The notes under the pieces were generated by a model that saw only the letters and a list, made by a program, of their open reading frames with translations, ran no database searches and was not told the DNA's origin. From Methylophilaceae bacterium LSUCC0717 (lineage in GTDB: Bacteria > Pseudomonadota > Gammaproteobacteria > Burkholderiales > Methylophilaceae), in contig CP103436.1 of assembly GCA_024919195.1 (NCBI GenBank), positions 1,054,001-1,118,000 on the forward strand: a stretch of 64,000 bases of DNA, in the 5' to 3' direction. A program made the translations under genes and the position numbers. This document shows, piece after piece, positions 50,722 to 59,258 of this stretch; the stretch's first letter is position 1; every line of letters begins with the position of its first letter.

Positions 50722-51258
50722 CTAAACTTCTTTTTGAATCTGACCAAAGTCAAGCTCTACTGGAGTAGCTCGACCAAAGATGACCACTTCAACACGAAGT
50801 TTATTTTTTTCATAATTAATTTCTTGGACTGATCCAGAGAAATCCTTAAATGGTCCATCAATTACTCGAATTGATTCACCAACTTCAAACGTTAATTTTT
50901 GTGTTGGATTAACTTTACTGTCATCCATACGACGAAGTATTAACTCGACTTCTTTATCTTTAATTGGTGTTGGTTTTAGCGCGGAACCACCAATAAATGC
51001 GGTCACCTTAGGTGTACTTCTCACCAAATGCCAGCTATCATCGTTCATGTCCATCTGAACCAAAACATATCCAGGATAGAGTCTTCGCTCACTAATTGTT
51101 TTTTGCCCGGCCTTCAATTCAACAACTTCTTCAACAGGAACGAGAACATCACCAAATTGATCTTTTATGTTTGAGATTTCAATACGTTCTAATAAACCTT
51201 TTTGAACGATTTTTTCGTATCCCGAATAAGCCTGAACTGCATACCATCTTTTCGTCAT
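50722..51258 (-). CDS. nusG: Transcription elongation/antitermination factor NusG
   Basis: A 178-residue factor with an N-terminal NGN domain that binds RNA polymerase ([21 protein letters not shown], and [16 protein letters not shown]) and a C-terminal KOW domain ([23 protein letters not shown], about 122-145) that contacts Rho or S10/NusE. It follows secE by 2 bp, the usual secE-nusG pair. Confidence 0.99.
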   Translation of the reverse strand: MTKRWYAVQAYSGYEKIVQKGLLERIEISNIKDQFGDVLVPVEEVVELKAGQKTISERRLYPGYVLVQMDMNDDSWHLVRSTPKVTAFIGGSALKPTPIKDKEVELILRRMDDSKVNPTQKLTFEVGESIRVIDGPFKDFSGSVQEINYEKNKLRVEVVIFGRATPVELDFGQIQKEV

Positions 51259-51260
51259 AT

Positions 51261-51602
51261 TTATCGTCCCAAAACTAAGTTAACAATATAAGTAAAACCA
51301 ATGTCTACTAATGCTAAAAAGATAGCCATCAAAACAACTACCACAAATACCACCAGTGTCATTTGCACTGTTTCTTTTCGTGTCGGCCATACAACCTTTT
51401 TTGCTTCCAAAACAACACTGTTTAAAAAAGTAAATAATTCGTTACCTTTAGCTGATTGCTTAAAAATAAAAAGTGACAAACCTAATCCAACAAGCACGCT
51501 AAGCACTTGCAAGACAAGTGGCTGGCTATCTAAGGCATAGAAACCCACAATTCCTAATGTGAAAACAACAATCGCTGAAGTTGTTTTTAATTTATCACTC
51601 AA
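51261..51602 (-). CDS. secE: Preprotein translocase subunit SecE
   Basis: A 113-residue SecE of the three-helix proteobacterial type: two N-terminal hydrophobic segments (about 10-55), then the essential amphipathic helix (NSVVLEAKKVVWPTRKETVQM, about 63-83) and the last helix. The start is probably TTG at 51602, 8 nt after GGAG; a longer frame starting with TTG at 51620 would bury that site. It lies just after tRNA-Trp. Confidence 0.95.
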   Translation of the reverse strand: MSDKLKTTSAIVVFTLGIVGFYALDSQPLVLQVLSVLVGLGLSLFIFKQSAKGNELFTFLNSVVLEAKKVVWPTRKETVQMTLVVFVVVVLMAIFLALVDIGFTYIVNLVLGR

Positions 51603-51624
51603 ACTATTTACTCCTATCAAATAA

Positions 51625-51700
51625 TGGCAGGCCAGGAGGGCTTCGAACCCCCAACCCTCGGTTTTGGAGACCGATACTCTACCAATTGAGCTACTGGCCT
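51625..51700 (-). tRNA. tRNA-Trp (CCA)
   Basis: A 76-nt cloverleaf on the minus strand: acceptor AGGCCAG/CTGGCCT, D-arm AGCTCAATTGGTAGAG, anticodon stem TCGGT with loop CTCCAAA (anticodon CCA), T-arm GGTTCGAAGCC, encoded 3' CCA. It lies between tuf copy B and secE. Confidence 0.98.
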
Positions 51701-51706
51701 AAATCC

Positions 51707-52897
51707 TTACTCAACAATCTTTGCAACAACACCCGCACCAACGGTACGACCACCTTCACGGATAGCGAAGCGTAAACCTTCTTCCATCGCGATCGGTGCA
51801 ATCAATGTTGCTGTAATCGATACGTTGTCGCCTGGCATTACCATTTCTGTACCTTCTGGTAACTCCACTGCGCCTGTTACGTCTGTTGTTCTAAAGTAGA
51901 ACTGAGGACGATATCCATTAAAGAATGGAGTGTGTCGACCACCTTCATCTTTACTTAAGCAGTAAATTTCAGCAGTAAATTTTGTGTGTGGTGTAATTGA
52001 ACCTGGTTTCGCAAGCACTTGGCCACGTTCAACATCTTCACGTTTTGTACCTCTTAAAAGCACACCCACGTTGTCACCTGCTTGACCTTCGTCAAGTAAC
52101 TTACGGAACATTTCTACACCAGTACATACTGTTTTTTCAGTTGGTTTAATACCAACGATTTCAATCTCTTCGTTGACTTTAACAATGCCACGTTCCACAC
52201 GGCCAGTTACCACAGTACCTCGACCAGAGATAGAGAACACGTCCTCTACTGGCATCAAGAAGGTACCATCCACTGCACGTTCTGGAGTTGGGATGTAAGA
52301 GTCAAGTGCTTCTGCAAGTTTAAGAATTGCTGGCTCACCAATCTCAGATTGGTCACCTTCAAGAGCTTTAAGAGCAGAGCCCATAATGATTGGAGTGTCA
52401 TCACCTGGGAATTCGTATTTATTTAATAAGTCACGAACTTCCATTTCTACTAATTCGAGTAATTCTTTGTCATCCACCATATCAGCTTTGTTAAGGAATA
52501 CAACGATGTATGGCACACCCACTTGGCGTGATAAAAGGATGTGTTCACGAGTTTGTGGCATTGGGCCGTCAGCTGCAGAACATACGAGAATCGCACCATC
52601 CATTTGAGCAGCGCCGGTAATCATGTTTTTCACATAATCCGCGTGGCCTGGGCAATCAACGTGAGCATAGTGACGTGTTTCAGTTTCGTATTCAACGTGA
52701 GCAGTATTAATTGTGATACCACGAGCTCTTTCTTCAGGAGCTGAGTCAATCGCTGCATAATCTTTAGCTTCACCACCGAATTTCTTAGTCAGAATCGTTG
52801 TGATCGCAGCTGTTAATGTTGTTTTACCATGATCCACGTGGCCAATTGTGCCGACGTTAACATGGGGTTTGGTACGCTCAAATTTACCTTTAGCCAT
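51707..52897 (-). CDS. tuf: Elongation factor Tu, copy B
   Basis: A 396-residue EF-Tu identical in protein sequence to copy A and apparently identical in DNA. It occupies the tufB position, between the Thr-Tyr-Gly-Thr tRNA cluster and tRNA-Trp-secE. Its 18-bp leader is the same as that of copy A. Expression is probably driven with the tRNA cluster. Two identical copies 15 kb apart in direct orientation are normally kept alike by gene conversion. Confidence 0.99.
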   Translation of the reverse strand: MAKGKFERTKPHVNVGTIGHVDHGKTTLTAAITTILTKKFGGEAKDYAAIDSAPEERARGITINTAHVEYETETRHYAHVDCPGHADYVKNMITGAAQMDGAILVCSAADGPMPQTREHILLSRQVGVPYIVVFLNKADMVDDKELLELVEMEVRDLLNKYEFPGDDTPIIMGSALKALEGDQSEIGEPAILKLAEALDSYIPTPERAVDGTFLMPVEDVFSISGRGTVVTGRVERGIVKVNEEIEIVGIKPTEKTVCTGVEMFRKLLDEGQAGDNVGVLLRGTKREDVERGQVLAKPGSITPHTKFTAEIYCLSKDEGGRHTPFFNGYRPQFYFRTTDVTGAVELPEGTEMVMPGDNVSITATLIAPIAMEEGLRFAIREGGRTVGAGVVAKIVE

Positions 52898-52924
52898 AAT
52901 ATATTCCTTAAAAAATTACTCTTT
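51707..52924 (-). repeat. tuf duplication, copy B (1218 bp)
   Basis: A direct repeat of 35517-36734. The upstream end carries AAAGAGTAA (minus strand), the last codons and stop of fusA, though no fusA lies here; outside these borders the sequences differ at once. Confidence 0.9.
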
Positions 52925-52941
52925 AAATAAACAAACTACTC

Positions 52942-53016
<75 letters not shown>

Positions 53017-53030
53017 GATTCCTTTAATTC

Positions 53031-53104
53031 TGGAGCGGGCGATGGGAATCGAACCCACGAGATCAGTTTGGAAAACTGAGGTTTTACCATTAAACTACGC
53101 CCGC
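53031..53104 (-). tRNA. tRNA-Gly (TCC)
   Basis: 74 nt on the minus strand: acceptor GCGGGCG/CGCCCGC, anticodon stem TCAGT/ACTGA with loop TTTCCAA (anticodon TCC), T-arm GTGGGTTCGATTCCCAT, encoded CCA. Confidence 0.97.
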
Positions 53105-53149
53105 TTTATCCTCCGAATACCCATGTAAAATCTGTCTTACAGAATTAAA

Positions 53150-53234
53150 TGGTGGAGGGGGTAGGATTCGAACCTACGTACTCAGAGAGAACGGATTTAC
53201 AGTCCGTCGCCTTTAACCACTCGGCCACCCCTCC
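53150..53234 (-). tRNA. tRNA-Tyr (GTA)
   Basis: 85 nt with a long variable arm, on the minus strand: acceptor GGAGGGG/CCCCTCC, anticodon stem ACGGA/TCCGT with loop CTGTAAA (anticodon GTA), T-arm GTAGGTTCGAATCCTAC, encoded CCA. Confidence 0.97.
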
Positions 53235-53328
53235 CAACCGAACCCGAAATTATCCATTTAAATTATTGAAATGTCAAACAAAAATAAGGGTTTATGATGA
53301 TTTTTTTAAATAAATTTTTTTGTAAAAG

Positions 53329-53404
53329 TGGTGCCGGATGTCGGATTCGAACTGACGACCTTCGCATTACAAGTGCGCTGCTCTACCAACTGAGCTAATC
53401 CGGC
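53329..53404 (-). tRNA. tRNA-Thr (TGT)
   Basis: 76 nt on the minus strand: acceptor GCCGGAT/ATCCGGC, anticodon loop CTTGTAA (anticodon TGT) on a CGCA/TGCG stem, T-arm GTCAGTTCGAATCCGAC, encoded CCA. First tRNA of the thrU-tyrU-glyT-thrT-like cluster; the 94-bp gap to tRNA-Tyr holds only an A/T-rich tract. Confidence 0.96.
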
Positions 53405-53420
53405 AATTGAAAAGAACGAT

Positions 53421-53449
53421 ACTATAACAACTTTTTTACGAAAATTGAA
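53421..53449 (-). promoter_or_regulatory. Candidate promoter for tRNA-tuf unit
   Basis: On the minus strand TTCAAT (53444-53449), a 17-bp spacer and TATAGT (53421-53426), ending 17 bp before the first tRNA. The -10 is good and the -35 weak. Confidence 0.5.
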
Positions 53450-53456
53450 CAAAAAT

Positions 53457-53822
53457 TTACTTGATTAATTTTAAATGAGAGTTTTTGTTTGAGTTTTCTT
53501 TAAGGTCTTCATTATTTGCGGGAATTTCAAAGAGGAGCCCATCCCCATCTTCCTTTGAAAATATTGCAGTAATTTCATTGTAAGCTATAGACAAATGTTC
53601 TTCCGCCCCATTAAATCTTGCTTTAAAAGAAATATCGTTTTTATTAAAAGAAAGGTCTTTTGTTGCTGAAGCTGAAATGTTTAACGTCAATTCAGCTTCA
53701 TTTATAAATTGAACTGGAACAATAGACTTACCCATTAACCTGACCGACAAGAAAGGTGTTGTATTTTCATTTGAGCACCAGTCATATATTGCCTTGATGA
53801 GATAAGGTTTTTTTTTATCCAT
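53457..53822 (-). CDS. sspB: ClpXP adaptor SspB
   Basis: A 121-residue adaptor that hands ssrA-tagged proteins to ClpXP. The N-terminal folded domain (KPYLIKAIYDWCSNENTTPFLSV at the start, LSFNKNDISFKARFNGAEEHLSIAYNEITAIFSKEDGDGL-like sequence in the middle) binds the tag. A short disordered linker follows, and the extreme C-terminus HLKLIK matches the ClpX-binding XB peptide (E. coli LRVVK). It follows sspA in the usual pair. Confidence 0.94.
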   Translation of the reverse strand: MDKKKPYLIKAIYDWCSNENTTPFLSVRLMGKSIVPVQFINEAELTLNISASATKDLSFNKNDISFKARFNGAEEHLSIAYNEITAIFSKEDGDGLLFEIPANNEDLKENSNKNSHLKLIK

Positions 53823-53845
53823 GTTAAATTGGATTATGAAATTAC

Positions 53846-54442
53846 TTATCTCATTGCTTTTTCAGCTGGTGTCATCGCTTCATCAAATAATGGACGATTA
53901 AATAATGAATCAGCATATTTCATTAATGGTTTTGCACTTGCTGGAAGTTTTATACCGTAGTGATCTAACCTCCAAAGTAATGGAGCCATTGCCACGTCAA
54001 GCATTGAATACTCATCGTATAAAAGATATGGTTGTTTATTTAAAATTGGAACTAATTGAAGCAGTCCTTCAGTAATAGTTTTAAGTGCTTTATTTTTTTT
54101 TGCAGTATCAGCACCCTCCACGTCTGTCATGTGTATAAAAAGCTGATTTTCAAAATCTTTTAAAAAGAGCCTTGCACGAGCGCGCATAATCGGATCAGGT
54201 GGCATCAACTGTGGATGCGGAAATCTCTCATCAATATATTCATTGATGATATTAGGATCGGTAAGAACCAAATTGCGTTCTATCAATACTGGAGAATCAA
54301 CGTATGGGCTCAGTGTAGTCAACTCATCAGGTTTATTATCCATGTCAACATCGATCACCTCGAAGTCCATACCTTTTTCAAATAAAACAATCCTACATCT
54401 ATGACTCAGAGGATCAGTGGAATGCGAATAAAGCTTCATCAT
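53846..54442 (-). CDS. sspA: Stringent starvation protein A
   Basis: A 198-residue GST-fold protein that binds RNA polymerase and remodels sigma-70 transcription under stress in E. coli. Opening KLYSHSTDPLSHRCRIVLFEKG, with the conserved PHP surface motif in DERFPHPQLMP (about residue 73) needed for polymerase contact. No glutathione transferase activity is expected. It is 2 bp after petC, as in many betaproteobacteria where petABC-sspAB form one unit. Confidence 0.94.
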   Translation of the reverse strand: MMKLYSHSTDPLSHRCRIVLFEKGMDFEVIDVDMDNKPDELTTLSPYVDSPVLIERNLVLTDPNIINEYIDERFPHPQLMPPDPIMRARARLFLKDFENQLFIHMTDVEGADTAKKNKALKTITEGLLQLVPILNKQPYLLYDEYSMLDVAMAPLLWRLDHYGIKLPASAKPLMKYADSLFNRPLFDEAMTPAEKAMR

Positions 54443-54444
54443 AA

Positions 54445-55149
54445 TTATTTAATATCTTTCCAAAATTCTTTTTTTAAATTAATTACTAAGATCAATAAGA
54501 TTAAAAGAAAACCAATGACGTAGTAACCTATTTTATGTCGTACCAATTTAGCTGGCTCTGACATAAAAACCATATAGTTCGTTGTATCCAACACGAACTG
54601 ATCATATTCCTCAGCTGACAATAACCCGGACTTGGTTAATTTTAATTTGTTGTCTTCTAAGTTCTGAACGCCTTGTAACTCCCATAAGACATGCGGCATT
54701 GCTGCGTTTGGATAGACTAAGTTATTCCATCCAAGCTCTCTAGATTCGTCCACATAAAATGTTCTTAAATAGCTATAGATCCAATCTTTACCTCTAGATC
54801 TTGCCGTAACAGTTAAATTGGGCGGGTTAGCACCAAACCATTTTTTAGCTTCTGTGCTGTCCATGTTGATATCCATCAACTCACCTGTTTTCTCTGCAGT
54901 GAAAAGCAAATTCTCTTTAATCACATCATCGCTCAGACCAATATCAGCTAGCCTGTTATATCTCATGTAGTTAGCGCTGTGACAATTTAAACAATAATTG
55001 ATGAAATTCCTCGCTCCTCTTTGAAGAGATTGTTCATCGTCTAAATTTATTTTTGCATTATCTAAATGATAGGAACCATCTGCTGAAAAAGAAATACTAT
55101 TATGTAAACCCATCAAAAGGGCAATTAAAATTGCGATAAATTTTTTCAT
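54445..55149 (-). CDS. petC: Cytochrome c1 of the bc1 complex
   Basis: A 234-residue precursor with an N-terminal signal (KKFIAILIALLMGLHNSISFSA), a heme c site CLNCH in NFINYCLNCHSANYMRYNRL (about residues 49-68), and a C-terminal membrane anchor (YYVIGFLLILLILVINL). It accepts electrons from the Rieske protein and passes them to soluble cytochrome c. It overlaps petB by 4 bp. Confidence 0.97.
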   Translation of the reverse strand: MKKFIAILIALLMGLHNSISFSADGSYHLDNAKINLDDEQSLQRGARNFINYCLNCHSANYMRYNRLADIGLSDDVIKENLLFTAEKTGELMDINMDSTEAKKWFGANPPNLTVTARSRGKDWIYSYLRTFYVDESRELGWNNLVYPNAAMPHVLWELQGVQNLEDNKLKLTKSGLLSAEEYDQFVLDTTNYMVFMSEPAKLVRHKIGYYVIGFLLILLILVINLKKEFWKDIK

Positions 55150-56429
55150 TTGTATGTCACTCTCTTCGGAACTGGTTTTGTCTTATCTTTTTTGCTATAC
55201 CAAGGCATTAAAATAAAGAAAGCAAAGTAGATGACAGTAAAAATTCTAGCAATAAATGTTGCCCAATCAAGCCCGCCTAGAAGAGGAATGAAATTCGGCA
55301 TTTGTCCCCAGATATTGGATGGAACAGTCCCAAGATAACCGAGCACTAAAAAACTAATGACAAAAGCAATAATCCATTTTTTATATAAACTTCCTTTATA
55401 TCTGATGGACTTCACTTTGCTTTTATCCAACCATGGAACAAGGAACAGGATTAATACTGCAGCGCCCATTGCAGCGACTCCCGGAAATTGGCTATTCAAA
55501 ATAGGAGGAACAGCACGCAAGATTGAATAGAATGGCGTGAAATACCATACTGGAGCAATATGGGCTGGAGTCACAAGCGGATCAGCTGGAACAAAGTTAT
55601 TATGTTCTAAAAAGTATCCACCAACCTCAGGCATAAAAAATATAATGGAAGCAAAAACAATCAAAAACACAGTAAGACCAATTAAATCCTTAACAGTATA
55701 GTAAGGGTGAAACGGAATGCCATCCAAAGGAATACCGGTCTTCTTATCTTTATTTTCTTTGATTTCAATACCATCAGGATTGTTCGAACCTACTGAATGT
55801 AATGCGGCTAAATGAAGGAAAATAAGGCCAGCTAATGCAAGCGGGAGTGCAATCACATGAAAAGCAAAAAATCTGTTAAGTGTTGCGTCTGAAACGAGAT
55901 AGTCACCCCTAACCCATTCTGCTAAATCTGGACCAATAAAAGGAACGGTAGCAAAAAGATTGACAATGACCTGAGCTCCCCAATAAGACATCTGACCCCA
56001 AGGAAGTAAATACCCAAAGAAAGCCTCTGCCATGAGTAATAGGAATATTAGTACTCCAAAGATCCATAACAATTCTCGAGGCTGTTTATATGATCCATAA
56101 ATGAGCGCCCTAAACATATGCATGTAAATCACAACAAAAAATAATGATGCTCCTGTCGAATGCATATACCGAATAACCCAACCAAACGAGACATCTCTCA
56201 TGATGTATTCCACCGAGGCAAATGCATGAAGCGCATCTGGTTTATAGTGCATAGTAAGAAAAATTCCTGTCAAAATTTGCAGAACAAATAAGACGATAGC
56301 CAACGCTCCAAAGAAATACAGAAAATTAAAATTTTTTGGCGCGTAGTAGTGTGTTAAGTGGTTTTTAATAAAAGATGAAACAGGAAGTCTCTGATCAACC
56401 CAACTCATAAATCCATTATTTTTTTGCAT
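55146..56429 (-). CDS. petB: Cytochrome b of the bc1 complex
   Basis: A 427-residue membrane protein with eight helices and two b hemes. Paired axial His residues sit in RYMHSTGASLFFVVIYMHMFR and in FFAFHVIALPLALAGLIFLHLAALH-type sequence. The Qo-site motif is PVWY (HIAPVWYFTPFYSILRAVP), a variant known from proteobacteria in place of PEWY. It is the long, unsplit form. It overlaps petA and petC by a few bases. Confidence 0.98.
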   Translation of the reverse strand: MQKNNGFMSWVDQRLPVSSFIKNHLTHYYAPKNFNFLYFFGALAIVLFVLQILTGIFLTMHYKPDALHAFASVEYIMRDVSFGWVIRYMHSTGASLFFVVIYMHMFRALIYGSYKQPRELLWIFGVLIFLLLMAEAFFGYLLPWGQMSYWGAQVIVNLFATVPFIGPDLAEWVRGDYLVSDATLNRFFAFHVIALPLALAGLIFLHLAALHSVGSNNPDGIEIKENKDKKTGIPLDGIPFHPYYTVKDLIGLTVFLIVFASIIFFMPEVGGYFLEHNNFVPADPLVTPAHIAPVWYFTPFYSILRAVPPILNSQFPGVAAMGAAVLILFLVPWLDKSKVKSIRYKGSLYKKWIIAFVISFLVLGYLGTVPSNIWGQMPNFIPLLGGLDWATFIARIFTVIYFAFFILMPWYSKKDKTKPVPKRVTYK

Positions 56430-57031
56430 TATGCTTCATCCTTTGAATCTTCACCAATCAAAATAGTATTTTCATCAATATATTTATGTGGAGGGACTAC
56501 TAGGTTTGTCGGTGCAGGTGAGCCCTTATAAACTCTTCCCGCAAGATCAAATTTTGATCCATGGCAAGGACAGAAAAAGCCTCCAGACCAATCATCCCCC
56601 ATATCACCTTTTGGTTCTATTTTGGCCGATGGTGAACAACCAAGATGAGTGCATATTCCAACTACAACCAACATATCGGACTTAATCGAACGTGTAGCAT
56701 TTTGACAATATTTAGGTTGTTGGGAGGTCACTTTAAGATCTGGATCTGCCAAGTTTTTATCTAACTTTGGAAGTGATTGGATCATCTCATCTGTTCTATT
56801 TAACACCCAAACAGGTTGACCTCTCCACTCCGTAGTAATTAGCTCGCCCTTTTTAATTTTTGACGTGTCCACCTCTACAGATGCTCCCGCGGCCTTAGCT
56901 TTTTCACTTGGAGTCATACTTGAAACAAATGGGATTCCAGCTGCTGCAACTCCCAGACCACCTGTAAGAGCAGTAGCGGTTAACAAAAATTTTCTTCGGT
57001 CTTTGTCAAAACCTTTATCTTTTTTCGACAT
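56429..57031 (-). CDS. petA: Rieske iron-sulfur protein of the bc1 complex
   Basis: A 200-residue [2Fe-2S] protein. It has an uncleaved Tat-type signal anchor: twin arginine in DRRKFLLTATALTGGLG (about residues 11-27). The cluster ligands are CTHLGC and CPCHGSKFDLAGRV, with the disulfide cysteines. It carries electrons from ubiquinol to cytochrome c1. It is first of petABC, and a candidate promoter lies in the gap after tatC. Dependence on the neighbouring Tat genes is expected from the signal. Confidence 0.98.
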   Translation of the reverse strand: MSKKDKGFDKDRRKFLLTATALTGGLGVAAAGIPFVSSMTPSEKAKAAGASVEVDTSKIKKGELITTEWRGQPVWVLNRTDEMIQSLPKLDKNLADPDLKVTSQQPKYCQNATRSIKSDMLVVVGICTHLGCSPSAKIEPKGDMGDDWSGGFFCPCHGSKFDLAGRVYKGSPAPTNLVVPPHKYIDENTILIGEDSKDEA

Positions 57032-57072
57032 TAATTTCCTTTTGAGAAATGTAAATTCAGAATTGAGGGACT

Positions 57073-57102
57073 ATTATACAAAATTTGACTCACTAAATTC
57101 AA
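57073..57102 (-). promoter_or_regulatory. Candidate pet-operon promoter
   Basis: On the minus strand TTGAAT (57097-57102), an 18-bp spacer and a perfect TATAAT (57073-57078) in the 89-bp tatC-petA gap. AAGGAAA precedes the petA ATG. Confidence 0.6.
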
Positions 57103-57120
57103 CCAGTAAATGAAAATGGT

Positions 57121-57834
57121 TTATTTTGATATAACTTTAGATAAGATCAGACCTAATTCAAATAGTAAAATCATTGGAAGTGCTAAAAATATTTGTGATA
57201 ACACATCTGGTGGCGTAAGAATCGCAGCAAGGATAAATGAAAAAACATATAAATACGGTCGCGCTTTTTTTATTTTAGAAATATCAAGAACTTTCAGTTT
57301 AACCAAAAAAATTACAATGACAGGTATTTGGAAAGCTATCGTAAACGCAAAGATTAAATTTACAAGGAGTTCTAGATAAAAATTAATATCAATTTTTAAA
57401 TTTAAACCATCAGGGGCAAAGCTCATAAAAAAATTAATGATTTCAGGAAATACGACATAAAAACAAAATACAAAAGCTGTAAAAATTAAAACCGTACTAA
57501 TTAAAAATATTTTTTTTGCAAAACTTTTTTCTCCTTCATACAAACCCGGCTTAATAAAAAACCATAACTCAGTAATCAAATATGGGAAGGTCAAATAAAA
57601 CGCTGATAAAAAAGAAAGCTTCATGGGAACAACAAAAGTAGATAACAGTTGAGTGGCAATTATCTCGCCACCAAAAAGGTTAATACCTCTTAGTAAAGGA
57701 TTAGAAAAAAAATCATACAAAACTTGGTGGTTGTAAAAAAAGAGTGAAAGTAATACTGAAAAAATAATAATTACTCTTAACAGGAGTTTTTTAAAAATAA
57801 AAAAATGATCAAGAAAACTAAATTTATTTTTCAT
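57121..57834 (-). CDS. tatC: Sec-independent translocase subunit TatC (diverged)
   Basis: A 237-residue, six-helix receptor for twin-arginine signals. Conserved parts: FPYLITELWFFIKPGLYEGEK (about 83-103), RPYLYVFSFILAAILTPPDVLSQ (about 192-214) and the F-P in FYVVFPEIINFF. Two glutamates usually conserved are missing: the N-terminal HLxELRxRL appears as HFFIFKKLLL (about 10-19), and the FGVxFExP motif appears as FTIAFQIP, with Gln at 169. The ATG at 57834 is chosen; it overlaps tatB by 11 bp. Last of tatABC. Confidence 0.94.
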   Translation of the reverse strand: MKNKFSFLDHFFIFKKLLLRVIIIFSVLLSLFFYNHQVLYDFFSNPLLRGINLFGGEIIATQLLSTFVVPMKLSFLSAFYLTFPYLITELWFFIKPGLYEGEKSFAKKIFLISTVLIFTAFVFCFYVVFPEIINFFMSFAPDGLNLKIDINFYLELLVNLIFAFTIAFQIPVIVIFLVKLKVLDISKIKKARPYLYVFSFILAAILTPPDVLSQIFLALPMILLFELGLILSKVISK

Positions 57835-58042
57835 TCTTTGAAAAGATTTCTTTTTCAATTTTTTTTAACTTCTTAAATGTCTCCTCACGAAAAATTTCTT
57901 CTTTGACATTAAAAAATAGATGGTTAATTTTTTTAAATATTGTTCCGAGGTAATGAGAAATTTTTGGAATATTTTTTGGATTTACGAACAATACAAAAAC
58001 AACGACAACAAGAATAAATTCAGAAAAAGATATATCAAACAT
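57824..58042 (-). CDS. tatB: Sec-independent translocase subunit TatB (short)
   Basis: A 72-residue single-helix protein. FDISFSEFILVVVVFVLF keeps the Glu at position 8 typical of TatB, then VNPKNIPKISHYLG replaces the usual LGPxRLP hinge, and a lysine-rich amphipathic/cytosolic stretch follows. It is less than half the length of E. coli TatB (171). It starts with the TAATG junction after tatA. Confidence 0.88.
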   Translation of the reverse strand: MFDISFSEFILVVVVFVLFVNPKNIPKISHYLGTIFKKINHLFFNVKEEIFREETFKKLKKIEKEIFSKNEK

Positions 58043-58194
58043 TATTTATCTTTTTTATCCGACTTATCAGACATACCCTCTTTGAAATTTTTTATGGCGG
58101 CCCCAAGATCCTTACCAATATTTTTTAATCTTCCGGCACCAAAAATAATCAATACAACTACTAAAATAATTAATAATTCTTTAAAACCAGGCAT
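58042..58194 (-). CDS. tatA: Sec-independent translocase subunit TatA (very short)
   Basis: A 50-residue protein: one transmembrane helix (about 5-19), the FGAGRLKNIGKDLGAAIKNF hinge and amphipathic helix, and a short charged tail MSDKSDKKDK. TatA proteins are usually 60-90 residues. It is encoded between hinT and tatB; its stop overlaps the tatB start by 1 bp (TAATG). Confidence 0.92.
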   Translation of the reverse strand: MPGFKELLIILVVVLIIFGAGRLKNIGKDLGAAIKNFKEGMSDKSDKKDK

Positions 58195-58205
58195 TCTCAA
58201 TCTCC

Positions 58206-58547
58206 TTATATTTTTTTGAGTTGACTGCTACCACCATATACATGGAAATGGATGTGAAATACTTCCTGACCTCCACTGGCGCCAGAATTAATCATCGTTC
58301 TAAAACCTTCCAAACCACTTTCTTTTGCAAGCTTGGTCCCAAGCATCAGCATTCTTCCAAAAATTTCTGAATCCACTCCGTCTTTTTCAGCAGAGATTAG
58401 ATTTTCAATATGTTGTTTGGGAATGATTAGGATATGGACTTTATCAATGGGGTTAATGTCATTAAATGCCAAAAAGTCATCGTCTTCATAGACAATAGTT
58501 GCTGGTAATTCTTTATTGACGATTTTGCAAAAAATACATGAAGTCAT
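58206..58547 (-). CDS. hinT: HIT-family purine nucleoside phosphoramidase
   Basis: A 113-residue HinT-type nucleotide hydrolase. CIFCKIVNKELPA with two zinc-type cysteines, and the histidine triad EVFHIHFHVYGG near residue 98, are clear. The ATG at 58547 forms a TGATG junction with hisE; a GTG one codon upstream is in frame but less likely. The hisE-hinT-tatABC order is common in betaproteobacteria. Confidence 0.95.
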   Translation of the reverse strand: MTSCIFCKIVNKELPATIVYEDDDFLAFNDINPIDKVHILIIPKQHIENLISAEKDGVDSEIFGRMLMLGTKLAKESGLEGFRTMINSGASGGQEVFHIHFHVYGGSSQLKKI

Positions 58548-58861
58548 CACTTGTTCCTACTTGCTTTTTCCTCTAGTCCAGACATGCCAGATCTTTTCTC
58601 AAGCTCACTGATTACCTCTTTTAAGCTAACTGATTTTTCTGATAACAGCACCAGAAGGTGATAAAGAACATCGGCTGTCTCATTAATTACATTTTTTTTA
58701 TTATCTTGATTAGAAGCAATAATTAGCTCAATTGATTCCTCGCCAAATTTTTTTTGAATTTCTTCAATTCCTTGAGAAAATAATTTCGCTGTATAAGATA
58801 GTGATGGGTCGCTATCTTTTTTACTTTCTATTAATTGTTGTAATTGTTCTAACTCGCTCAT
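58547..58861 (-). CDS. hisE: Phosphoribosyl-ATP pyrophosphatase
   Basis: A 104-residue all-helical MazG-like enzyme that removes PPi from phosphoribosyl-ATP, the second histidine step. QKFGEESIELIIASNQDN gives the metal-binding EExxE-like helix and NETADVLYHLLVLL the second metal site. Separate from hisI, as in many betaproteobacteria. Confidence 0.96.
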   Translation of the reverse strand: MSELEQLQQLIESKKDSDPSLSYTAKLFSQGIEEIQKKFGEESIELIIASNQDNKKNVINETADVLYHLLVLLSEKSVSLKEVISELEKRSGMSGLEEKASRNK

Positions 58862-58865
58862 GACT

Positions 58866-59258
58866 TTATTTCTTGTAAATTAATTTTGGGTCTTTCAATA
58901 CTTCTTCAATAATATTTATTGTATCTCCATTATCAGTAATTTCATTATAAAAACATGAATTCCTTCCCGTATGACATGATATGCCACTCTTTACATTAAC
59001 CTTAACAAGCAATGAATCAAAGTCACAGTCTACAAGAATACTCAACACGTTATGAAAATTACCTGACTCTTCCCCTTTGAGCCATATCTTATTCCTAGAT
59101 CGGGAATAAAAATAACACCTTTTAGTTTCAATAGTCTTAGATAAAGCTTCTTTATTCATCCAAGCCATCATGACAACCTTCAAAGAATTATTGTCCTGAA
59201 TTATGGCGGGGATCAAACCTTGATCATTCCATTTTATTTGATCAAAAACATTCATCAT
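58866..59258 (-). CDS. hisI: Phosphoribosyl-AMP cyclohydrolase
   Basis: A 130-residue zinc enzyme of the third histidine step. [36 protein letters not shown] and [13 protein letters not shown] provide the Asp/Cys metal sites. Its start overlaps the hisF stop by 4 bp. Confidence 0.97.
   Translation of the reverse strand: MMNVFDQIKWNDQGLIPAIIQDNNSLKVVMMAWMNKEALSKTIETKRCYFYSRSRNKIWLKGEESGNFHNVLSILVDCDFDSLLVKVNVKSGISCHTGRNSCFYNEITDNGDTINIIEEVLKDPKLIYKK

Noticed and set aside
35517-52924. Mobile element or composite transposon bounded by tuf repeats
   Set aside because: No transposase, terminal inverted repeats or target duplication; the segment between is the normal order of core genes, and two tuf genes are common in proteobacteria.
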